Assembly (NCBI GenBank): GCA_023485295.1
Contig: JAMCZQ010000007.1
Coordinates: 90,335 to 148,391, forward strand
Reading direction: 5' to 3'
Length of the DNA stretch: 58,057 nucleotides
Origin: Candidatus Marsarchaeota archaeon
Lineage (GTDB): Archaea; Micrarchaeota; Micrarchaeia; Micrarchaeales; Micrarchaeaceae
Part shown: piece after piece, positions 52,789 through 58,057 of the stretch
Layout: every line of letters starts with the position of its first letter
Position numbering within the stretch: the first letter of the stretch is position 1
Made by a program: the position numbers and the translations under genes
The notes under the pieces: generated by a model
Databases searched by the model: none
Seen by the model: only the letters and a program-made list of their open reading frames with translations
What the model was told of the DNA's origin: nothing

Positions 52789-53364
52789 ATGGAAATCAAG
52801 ATAACCGAGAATAACGAGAAGGTGCTAAAGTTTACTCTCTCAGGCATAAGGACCTCTGATGCAAATGCGCTCAGGCGCGCAGCAATAAACTCGGTAAAGA
52901 CCTTCGCCATAGATACGGTGACGTTTTACGAAAACACCAGCCCGATGTTCGACGAATACATAGCGCACAGGATAGGGCTGATTCCGCTAGTGACCCCATC
53001 AAAAGGCTATAAGGAAGACGATGAGATCCTCTTCACAGCTGAGGCAACCGGTCCGATAACGGTATATTCCAAGGATTTTGAAAGCTCGGACAAGTACGTC
53101 AGGGTTGCAAACCCGAACATACCTATAATAAAGCTTGGCAAGGAGCAGCGCCTGCGCGTGGAATGCAAGGCCAGAATGGGCACCGCATCAAAGCACGCTA
53201 AATTCCAGCCTGGACTGGTCGCAATAGAAAATACAAAGGACGACATGTTTAATTTCTACATAGAATCATTTGGCCAGATGGCCCCCAAGGAAATTATTAA
53301 TAAGGCTTGCGACACAATAAAAGAGCGCATAAAGGACGTTGCTAAAGCAACCAAAAAGCTTTAA
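52789..53364 (+). CDS. rpo3: DNA-directed RNA polymerase subunit Rpo3 (RpoD)
   Basis: A 191-residue protein related to Rpb3 and bacterial alpha. L-R-R-A-A-I-N-S-V-K-T-F-A-I-D near residue 30 and H-R-I-G-L-I-P-L are the dimerisation-domain signatures. Only one Cys is present, so the Fe-S/ferredoxin-like D3 domain found in many archaeal Rpo3 proteins is missing. It forms the assembly platform with Rpo11. It is the first gene of the operon that continues with tRNA-Leu, ribosomal proteins and Rpo10. Confidence 0.93.
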   Translation: MEIKITENNEKVLKFTLSGIRTSDANALRRAAINSVKTFAIDTVTFYENTSPMFDEYIAHRIGLIPLVTPSKGYKEDDEILFTAEATGPITVYSKDFESSDKYVRVANPNIPIIKLGKEQRLRVECKARMGTASKHAKFQPGLVAIENTKDDMFNFYIESFGQMAPKEIINKACDTIKERIKDVAKATKKL

Positions 53365-53370
53365 CCGCAG

Positions 53371-53475
53371 GCGGGGGTGGCAGAGCATGGCCAAATGCGC
53401 AGGACTGAGGTGCTCGCAGAGCTCAGAACTCCTGTGTCTTTAGTGACTGCGTGAGTTCAAATCTCACCCCCCGCA
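53371..53475 (+). tRNA. tRNA-Leu (GAG) with intron
   Basis: A class II tRNA inside the rpo3 operon. Acceptor GCGGGGG/CCCCCGC, anticodon stem CAGGA/TCCTG, long variable arm and T-arm GTGAG-TTCAAAT-CTCAC. An 18-nt intron follows position 37; after splicing the loop is CTGAGGC with anticodon GAG and the tRNA is 87 nt. Discriminator A, no CCA. It is 17 bp before the rpl18e start. Confidence 0.95.
53411..53428 (+). other. tRNA-Leu(GAG) intron (18 nt, position 37/38)
   Basis: The BHB is perfect. Central helix CTGA/TCAG (4 bp), bulges GG^T and AA^C, intron helix GCTC/GAGC with a 3-nt loop. Cutting after the second base of each bulge gives exactly the required loop. It serves as the reference for the tRNA-Pro introns. 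Confidence 0.93.
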
Positions 53476-53492
53476 TACAATATGGTGAAAAC

Positions 53493-53843
53493 ATGAAAAT
53501 TACGCCGGAAAGGTCCGACATAAAGGATCTCATAAGCATGCTTTCAGACAAGTCGATGTCCAAAGGCGCAGCGCCGATAGCTGGCAGGCTATATCAGCTT
53601 CTTGCGGTTCCAAGGCGCAAGCGCGTGAACGTCAACCTGTACAAGATAAACAGGTATTCAAAGGAGGGCGACCACGTTGTGGTTCCTGGAAAGGTGCTTT
53701 CAATGGGGAGCATGGACCACAAAGTGAGCATAGCTGCGCTGGAGTTCTCTGAAGGGGCGAAGGCAAAGCTCGACAGCGCAGGATGCAGCATAAAGCCGAT
53801 AAAGGAGATGCTTGACAAGAAGAACGCCCACATAATAGTGTGA
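53493..53843 (+). CDS. rpl18e: 50S ribosomal protein L18e (eL18)
   Basis: A 116-residue protein with R-R-K-R-V-N-V-N-L-Y-K-I-N-R-Y and V-V-V-P-G-K-V-L-S-M-G motifs typical of eL18, shared by archaea and eukaryotes. The normal length and its place between rpo3 and rpl13 match the conserved archaeal operon. The ATG at 53493 is the family start. Confidence 0.95.
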   Translation: MKITPERSDIKDLISMLSDKSMSKGAAPIAGRLYQLLAVPRRKRVNVNLYKINRYSKEGDHVVVPGKVLSMGSMDHKVSIAALEFSEGAKAKLDSAGCSIKPIKEMLDKKNAHIIV

Positions 53844-53855
53844 TGGTGCCTTAAT

Positions 53856-54314
53856 ATGGAGGAAAGATTTGATATAAAAAGCTGCAAGGTATTTGACGCA
53901 AAGGACATGGTCCTGGGGCGCATAGCAAGCATAGCGGCCAAGTCGTTGCTGAACGGCGAAAGCATAGCAATAGTCAATGCCGAGCAGGCAGTAATAACTG
54001 GCAAGAAGGCCAGCATTGCCGCAAAATACAAGACCAGGCTCAACCTGCAGGAAAAGGAGAATCCAGAGCATTCTCCATACTGGTCCAGAAGGCCAGATTT
54101 GCTGTTCAAGCGCATAGTCAGGGGCATGCTTCCGTACAGAAAGCCAAGGGGCAAGGAAGCTTATAGGCGCCTGCATGTTTACATGGGCGTGCCTGATGAG
54201 CTCGCAGGCGTAAAGCCGGCAAGCATAAGCATAAAAGACCCAAAGACAGTATACGCAGGCTACATAAGGCTCAAGGACCTTTCGAAAAACCTTGGTTATA
54301 AGGTTAACAAATAA
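53856..54314 (+). CDS. rpl13: 50S ribosomal protein L13 (uL13)
   Basis: A 152-residue protein. V-F-D-A-K-D-M-V-L-G-R-I-A-S near the N-terminus and the central V-R-G-M-L-P-Y-R-K-P-R-G are uL13 signatures. It follows rpl18e by 12 bp and precedes rps9 by 12 bp, as in most archaea. The N-terminus is slightly extended (M-E-E-R-F-D-I). Confidence 0.95.
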   Translation: MEERFDIKSCKVFDAKDMVLGRIASIAAKSLLNGESIAIVNAEQAVITGKKASIAAKYKTRLNLQEKENPEHSPYWSRRPDLLFKRIVRGMLPYRKPRGKEAYRRLHVYMGVPDELAGVKPASISIKDPKTVYAGYIRLKDLSKNLGYKVNK

Positions 54315-54326
54315 TAGATGATATTC

Positions 54327-54857
54327 ATGGCAGAAGAATTGTCAACGGAGCAAAAGGCCGAAGCGCAAGCGCAGGCGCCAGAGCAGCAGGAAAAGCAGGC
54401 GCAGAAGCCAAGGAAGGCAAGGCCAAGGAAGCCCTCCCAGAAGAAAGCCAACAAGATAGTGCTTGCGAGCAGCAAGCGCAAGCGCAGCATTGCACGGGGC
54501 TCCGGAAGGCCTGGCACTGGCGTTATACGCATAAACGGCATGGATGCAAACTTTCTGAAGCCCGAAGAGCTCAGAAGCATAGTATTCACCCCGGTATACT
54601 TATCTGAAATAACAAAGAACCTGGCAAGCGGCATAGACATAAGCATAAACGTCAAAGGCGGAGGTTTAAGCTCGCAGGCGCAGGCATCTGCAAGCGTCAT
54701 AGCAAAGGTCATATCGGACTTCTCACCGTCAGATGTGGTGAAGAAGGAATACATGCGCTATGACAGGCACCTGCTGATAGACGACGTAAGGCGCGTAGAG
54801 CCAAAGAAGTACCTTGGTACCAAGGCCCGTGCGAGGTTCCAGACATCTTACAGATGA
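54327..54857 (+). CDS. rps9: 30S ribosomal protein S9 (uS9), N-terminally extended
   Basis: A 176-residue protein. The last 130 residues are ordinary uS9 (S-K-R-K-R-S-I-A-R-G, G-x-G-V-I-R-I-N-G, and the C-terminal K-K-Y-L-G-T-K-A-R-A-R-F-Q-T-S-Y-R that reaches the P-site tRNA). The first 45 residues are an unusual low-complexity Glu/Ala/Gln then Lys/Pro-rich extension that family members generally lack. Confidence 0.94.
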   Translation: MAEELSTEQKAEAQAQAPEQQEKQAQKPRKARPRKPSQKKANKIVLASSKRKRSIARGSGRPGTGVIRINGMDANFLKPEELRSIVFTPVYLSEITKNLASGIDISINVKGGGLSSQAQASASVIAKVISDFSPSDVVKKEYMRYDRHLLIDDVRRVEPKKYLGTKARARFQTSYR

Positions 54858-54875
54858 TTGCTTAAAGATGATACA

Positions 54876-55076
54876 ATGATGATACCTGTGCGCTGCTTCA
54901 CATGCGGCGCTGTGATAGCAGACAAATGGGAAGAATACGACCGCAGGGTCAACAAGGAGCATGAGGACGGCGGAAAGGTCCTTGACGAGCTCGGAGTAAA
55001 GCGCTATTGCTGCAGGCGCATGCTGATAAGCAACGTCGAGCTGATAAACGAGTTCATCGACGCAGGCAGGAAATAG
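54876..55076 (+). CDS. rpo10: DNA-directed RNA polymerase subunit Rpo10 (RpoN)
   Basis: A 66-residue zinc-binding subunit with [10 protein letters not shown] at the N-terminus and the paired Cys motif Y-C-C-R-R-M, the fingerprint of Rpo10/Rpb10. It bridges Rpo3 and the large subunits. It follows rps9 by 18 bp. The Rpo6 (rpoK) gene that often comes next is absent; tRNA-Pro takes its place. Confidence 0.95.
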   Translation: MMIPVRCFTCGAVIADKWEEYDRRVNKEHEDGGKVLDELGVKRYCCRRMLISNVELINEFIDAGRK

Positions 55077-55168
55077 GCAAGTTATTTATACATTTATACT
55101 TCAATATTCGTGCAGGGGGCCGTCTGCTAGCTTGGTAGGCTTCCAGCTTGGGGTGCTGGCGACCCGAG

Positions 55169-55181
55169 TCTTACACGGGAA
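55169..55181 (+). other. tRNA-Pro intron 1 (13 nt, position 53/54)
   Basis: Central helix CCCG/CGGG (4 bp) with bulges AG^T and AA^T. The intron is T-CTTACA-CGGG-AA, with no inner helix, so a relaxed BHL form. Cutting after the second base of each bulge joins CCGAG to TTC, as needed. Confidence 0.75.
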
Positions 55182-55187
55182 TTCAAA

Positions 55188-55204
55188 AGCATCGTCGCTG
55201 AAAA
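55188..55204 (+). other. tRNA-Pro intron 2 (17 nt, position 59/60)
   Basis: Central helix TTCA/TGAA (4 bp) with bulges AA^A and AA^T and a short GC/GC inner helix. Cutting after the second base of each bulge joins TTCAAA to T-CTCGG. The central helix uses T-loop bases 54-57 themselves. Confidence 0.75.
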
Positions 55205-55229
55205 TCTCGGCGGCCCCAAAGGTGTTGTA

Positions 55230-55850
55230 ATGAGCGAAGAAATATCCGTAGCTGACCAAAATGTTTATCTAGAGGCAGGAATACACATAGCAACAAAGGT
55301 GAAGAGCCCTGGAATGGGCCGCTTCATATACAGGGTAAGGGAAGACGGCCTGTACCTGCTGGACCTAAAGACCATAGACACAAGGATAAGCGTAGCTGCA
55401 AAGATGCTCGCAAGGTACAATCCAAACGATGTTATTATAACTGCCTCAAGGATCTATGCAATAGCCGCAGCAGAAAAGTTCGCAGAGATAATAAAGGCGA
55501 AATTCATAAAAGGCAGGGTGACTCCTGGCATATTCACAAACCCGCTAAGGGCGGATTTCACAGAGCCAAAGGTAATAATGATAAGCGACTCCAGGAACGA
55601 GAAGCAGGCGATAAAGGAGGCAAGCAAGATAGGCATACCTATAATAGCGCTGAGCGACACGGACAACTCGACAAAATTCATAGACCTGATAATACCGTCA
55701 AACAACAGGGGCAGGCGCTCTTTGGCATTCATCTACTATCTGCTTGCAAGGGAAGTGCTGAAAAACCGCGGCGAGATAAGCTCCAACGACGAATTCAAGT
55801 ACAAGGTCGAGGACTTCGAAGCAAAGATAGAGAGCAAGGTGCAGCAATAG
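55230..55850 (+). CDS. rps2: 30S ribosomal protein S2 (uS2)
   Basis: A 206-residue protein of the archaeal uS2 type: Y-L-E-A-G-I-H-I-A-T-K near the N-terminus, R-F-I-Y-R-V-R-E-D-G-L-Y and G-R-V-T-P-G-I-F-T-N-P in the core, and S-D-T-D-N-S-T-K-F-I-D-L-I-I-P-S-N-N-R-G-R. It ends the operon that begins at rpo3. The start is 11 bp after tRNA-Pro, so the tRNA must be cut from the mRNA leader. Confidence 0.95.
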   Translation: MSEEISVADQNVYLEAGIHIATKVKSPGMGRFIYRVREDGLYLLDLKTIDTRISVAAKMLARYNPNDVIITASRIYAIAAAEKFAEIIKAKFIKGRVTPGIFTNPLRADFTEPKVIMISDSRNEKQAIKEASKIGIPIIALSDTDNSTKFIDLIIPSNNRGRRSLAFIYYLLAREVLKNRGEISSNDEFKYKVEDFEAKIESKVQQ

Positions 55851-55856
55851 CTGATT

Positions 55857-56744
55857 CTAAACCGGCACAAAGATTACAGCAGCCAGCAGGTACGCTATTA
55901 TGCCAAGGGACATGGCTCCGAGGCTCAGGTTCCTTGAAACGCTGAAAAATCCATCCGAATGCCTGCCCAGAAGATGCCCCGTGGCAACGTAGGCAAGCAT
56001 AGCGTCAACCGCTATTATAGGGACTGCGTAAATCAGATTGAACTTGAAAGGCTCGCTGAAGAAGAACATGAAAACGCTTATCAGTATCGCTTCAACATAC
56101 AGGATGAAAGCGAGCTGCGCCGACCTGCTTATGCCAAGCCTGTATACGACGTTCCTTATCCCGCCAGCACGGACATCGCCGCTGTAATCCCTTATCATGC
56201 CATGCAGCTCCCTGGCCAAGCCGCTAAGGAAAACGACAAGGGATATAAGGACAATGGTATAGGAAAGCGAGTATGTCACTGCATAGTTGCCGTATATGAA
56301 AGGTATCACCATCGTGAAGGCTATGTATACGTTGCCTACGAGAACTACGTGCTTAAGCCTATAGCTGTAAAGGTATGCAAGCGCCGCGAATATCGCTGCT
56401 ATCGCAAATGCAACAATGTTGACGAACAGGCTTGCTGCAAGCCCTATTATGAAGGTTACGGCGGTTATCTGCAGCGCGCCCCTTTTTGACAATACGCCAG
56501 AAACCAGGGGCCTGCCAAGCTTCTTGTTCGCCCTGTCTATCTCAACGTCATAATAGTCGTTTATCGCAAAGGCGCCCATGCTGACAAGTATCGGCGCAAT
56601 TATAGAAAGGGCAACGATGCCATAAGCAGGCACCCTCCCAAGGGCTATAATTTCTGCAGCAATCACTGCCAAGGCTAGCATCAAGCTGTGCTCTATTCTT
56701 GTCAAGCGTATTACTCCAAGAGCCTTTTTCGAAATATTTGCCAA
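55857..56744 (-). CDS. UbiA-type prenyltransferase, probable digeranylgeranylglyceryl phosphate synthase
   Basis: A 295-residue membrane enzyme with about eight or nine helices. The two Asp-rich motifs are seen: N-D-Y-Y-D-V-E-I-D at 62-70 and R-D-Y-S-G-D-V-R-A-G in the second half. This fits archaeal DGGGP synthase, which adds the second geranylgeranyl chain in ether-lipid synthesis, although other UbiA enzymes cannot be excluded. The start is a TTG (M-A-N-I-S-K-K); longer in-frame options read through an AT-rich promoter-like region. It converges on rps2. Confidence 0.85.
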   Translation of the reverse strand: MANISKKALGVIRLTRIEHSLMLALAVIAAEIIALGRVPAYGIVALSIIAPILVSMGAFAINDYYDVEIDRANKKLGRPLVSGVLSKRGALQITAVTFIIGLAASLFVNIVAFAIAAIFAALAYLYSYRLKHVVLVGNVYIAFTMVIPFIYGNYAVTYSLSYTIVLISLVVFLSGLARELHGMIRDYSGDVRAGGIRNVVYRLGISRSAQLAFILYVEAILISVFMFFFSEPFKFNLIYAVPIIAVDAMLAYVATGHLLGRHSDGFFSVSRNLSLGAMSLGIIAYLLAAVIFVPV

Positions 56745-56850
56745 TTTACCCAACCTTAAATCAGAATAGCATAAGCCTAAACTATTCAAAAAGTGAACAA
56801 ATATAAGCATTTACTTGCTTATCTAATTCAGGCGAACTTCATGGTCTAAA

Positions 56851-56856
56851 GGAGGT
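56851..56856 (+). promoter_or_regulatory. Strong Shine-Dalgarno of the last gene
   Basis: GGAGGT, three bases before the ATG at 56860. It is the best SD match in the window, where most genes have little or none, and it fixes the start. Confidence 0.7.
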
Positions 56857-56859
56857 AAG

Positions 56860-58057
56860 ATGCGGCTTCACAATCCTAAAAAAATATCTGTGCGGAGAAA
56901 CTCGCAGTCAGCGCTTGAAATGATAAGCGTATACGCATGGGCATTTCTGATAATCGCCATTTTTGTTGCATTCATATTCATAATATCCGGGCCTAAGCCT
57001 GCAGTGACATACCTCCCGCCGGTTTGCAGCATACAGCCGCTGCTGCCCTGCATAAGCGCAGGCATAACGACCTTAAACGCAGCGCGCCACATTCCGATAA
57101 AGTTCACGCTGATATTCGAGAACGAGCTAAGCACAGAAATGAAGTTTCCTGCAAACTCCATAAATGTAACACTAACAAACATAGGCTCCTCAGGCATAAA
57201 CACATACAACGGCGCATGCATACCCCAAATGGCGGCTTCTGGCACAAGGGTGCTTTGCACAGTAAGTGTTCCTGGAACGCTGGTGCCTGCTCTTGGAACC
57301 GATGTTGCAGTGTCATTCAAGATAAAATACTATGCATGCACCCTTCATTCGTGCACTGGTCCGTACATCACAACAGGCACGTCTACGCAAACAATTTCGC
57401 CTTCGTATGTGCCGGCTTTCAACGTAACCCTTTATGACAACCCAACTTCAGGCCGCATAGTTATAAACGGCGTCACATACAGCAACAATGTTACAGTGCC
57501 TCTATCGTCAGGCAACTATACGCTATACGCAGTTGCGCCTGCAGGCTACATTTTCCAAGCATGGTCGATTGCAACTTCAAGCACATCCTCGCTGAGCCAG
57601 AATGACGTAGAGCCAACAGTATTAAAGCTTGACGGAAACGCCTCGATCACCGCAACGTTTGCGACATCTACAACAACCTCTTCGGTATATACAACAACCC
57701 CTACAACGATAACATTCACCACCAGCTCTACTACAAGCACTTCTACGACTACAACATCAATACCCGTGACATTTTATTATCTCCCGATAAAGATAGACAA
57801 TGCGCAGAGCGTTGCAACGCCTGCGCCGTTCCAGCAGGAGGTGCAAATATCCGAATCGACATATGGCAATTACATAGCCTACAGCGGGAATCTTGCCAAT
57901 TTTGAATTTGCATACCTGAATGGGACAGTCATACCTGCATGGATAGAGAGCAATGATTCCGGCACAATTACTGCGTGGTTAAAGCTACAAAACGGCATAC
58001 CTGCAAATTCCGCAATAACAATATACCTGGGATTCGCGCCAAAGACTACAAACCTTC
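56860..58057 (+). CDS. Pilin-like or anchored surface protein with DUF2341-like domain, truncated by the window
   Basis: The reading frame stays open to the right edge (399 codons). Residues 1-18 are basic and lead to S-Q-S-A-L-E-M-I-S-V-Y-A-W-A-F-L-I-I-A, a class III/prepilin-like signal with a following helix. Residues 50-185 form a Cys-containing beta domain. Residues about 190-265 resemble an InlB B-type repeat (G-N-Y-T-L-Y-A-V-A-P-A-G-Y-I-F-Q-A-W). A Thr/Ser linker spans about 266-303. From about 307 a DUF2341-like domain begins (P-I-K-I-D-N-A-Q, then Y-L-G-F-A-P). It is probably a large adhesin or pilus tip protein. Confidence 0.75.
   Translation, partial: MRLHNPKKISVRRNSQSALEMISVYAWAFLIIAIFVAFIFIISGPKPAVTYLPPVCSIQPLLPCISAGITTLNAARHIPIKFTLIFENELSTEMKFPANSINVTLTNIGSSGINTYNGACIPQMAASGTRVLCTVSVPGTLVPALGTDVAVSFKIKYYACTLHSCTGPYITTGTSTQTISPSYVPAFNVTLYDNPTSGRIVINGVTYSNNVTVPLSSGNYTLYAVAPAGYIFQAWSIATSSTSSLSQNDVEPTVLKLDGNASITATFATSTTTSSVYTTTPTTITFTTSSTTSTSTTTTSIPVTFYYLPIKIDNAQSVATPAPFQQEVQISESTYGNYIAYSGNLANFEFAYLNGTVIPAWIESNDSGTITAWLKLQNGIPANSAITIYLGFAPKTTNL

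Larger units (their letters stand above)
55116..55218 (+). tRNA. tRNA-Pro (GGG) with two tiny T-arm introns
   Basis: Acceptor GGGGCCG/CGGCCCC with discriminator A, anticodon stem CCAGC/GCTGG and loop TTGGGGT (anticodon GGG) are clear. The T-stem CCGAG/CTCGG is separated by 37 nt instead of 7. Removing 13 nt after the 5' T-stem (53/54) and 17 nt before the last loop base (59/60) gives T-loop TTCAAAT and a normal 73-nt tRNA. The D-stem is weak (3 bp with one mismatch at the end). It lies between rpo10 and rps2, 11 bp before the rps2 start. Confidence 0.88.

Noticed and set aside
55169..55204. One single 30-nt intron in tRNA-Pro
   Set aside because: No single excision of 30 nt yields a T-loop with TTC; possible products all lack T54-T55-C56. 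Two introns with their own central helices do.
1..58057. CRISPR arrays or cas genes
   Set aside because: No regularly spaced direct repeats and no Cas-like protein were seen on either strand.

Overview
This window is archaeal chromosome. The evidence is direct: both subunits of the archaeal D-family DNA polymerase, Rpo3, Rpo7 and Rpo10 RNA polymerase subunits, Spt4, release factor aRF1, fibrillarin, the KEOPS subunit Cgi121, an AglB-type oligosaccharyltransferase, archaeal-type ribosomal proteins (uS2, uS9, uL13, eL18), a UbiA-type prenyltransferase of the ether-lipid kind, and tRNA introns bounded by bulge-helix-bulge (BHB) motifs. Small genes, many TTG/GTG or apparently leaderless starts, an S-layer protein, many Asn/Ser/Thr-rich exported proteins and tiny tRNA introns suggest a DPANN archaeon of the Micrarchaeota (ARMAN-like) kind. 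That placement is inference and has not been tested phylogenetically.

Layout. 1-6799: end of an MFS transporter, a PIN protein with Rpo7 and Spt4, an FKBP isomerase, GluRS, fibrillarin and small unknowns. 6884-13516: a soluble PAS histidine kinase and a response regulator with a degenerate GGDEF-like domain flank a surface protein. The regulator gene overlaps a pilin-like gene that begins a short surface/pilus operon. 13525-16657: tRNA-Asn, a gap with RNA-like folding, surface and membrane proteins, a decayed TnpB/IS605-type end and tRNA-Val. 16662-26386: aminotransferase, Dph6, endonuclease III, PolX, PolD large and small subunits and UPF0147, a replication/repair block. 26526-31489: a nuclease-like protein, a HIT protein, tRNA-Asp, intron-containing tRNA-Tyr, a spermidine synthase-like protein, CysRS and a methyltransferase. 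31473-40296: AglB, the S-layer protein and two membrane/surface proteins. 40320-49844: aRF1, SerRS, tRNA-Leu(CAG), Cgi121, XPF nuclease and an envelope-glycan set (two GT2 enzymes, a large GT-C-like membrane protein, a flippase). 49837-55850: CTP synthase, 2'-5' RNA ligase, a CheD-like protein without catalytic residues, then the operon rpo3, tRNA-Leu(GAG), rpl18e, rpl13, rps9, rpo10, tRNA-Pro(GGG), rps2. The window ends with the prenyltransferase and a truncated surface protein with a DUF2341-like domain.

How the genes work together. AglB, the glycosyltransferases and the flippase probably build and attach N-glycans to the S-layer protein and the many NxS/T-rich exported proteins. The kinase/regulator pair probably controls the adjacent surface or pilus genes.

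The most striking observation is tRNA-Pro(GGG). Its T-loop reads correctly only if two very small introns are removed, 13 nt at position 53/54 and 17 nt at 59/60. Each has a perfect 4-bp central helix and 3-nt bulges that predict exactly the cuts needed to give T-loop TTCAAAT, the same T-loop as both tRNA-Leu genes here. Other notable points are the CheD-fold pseudoenzyme, the archaeal REC-GGDEF-like regulator, the altered WWDYG motif in AglB, and an orphan TnpB-type guide-RNA/transposon-end remnant.
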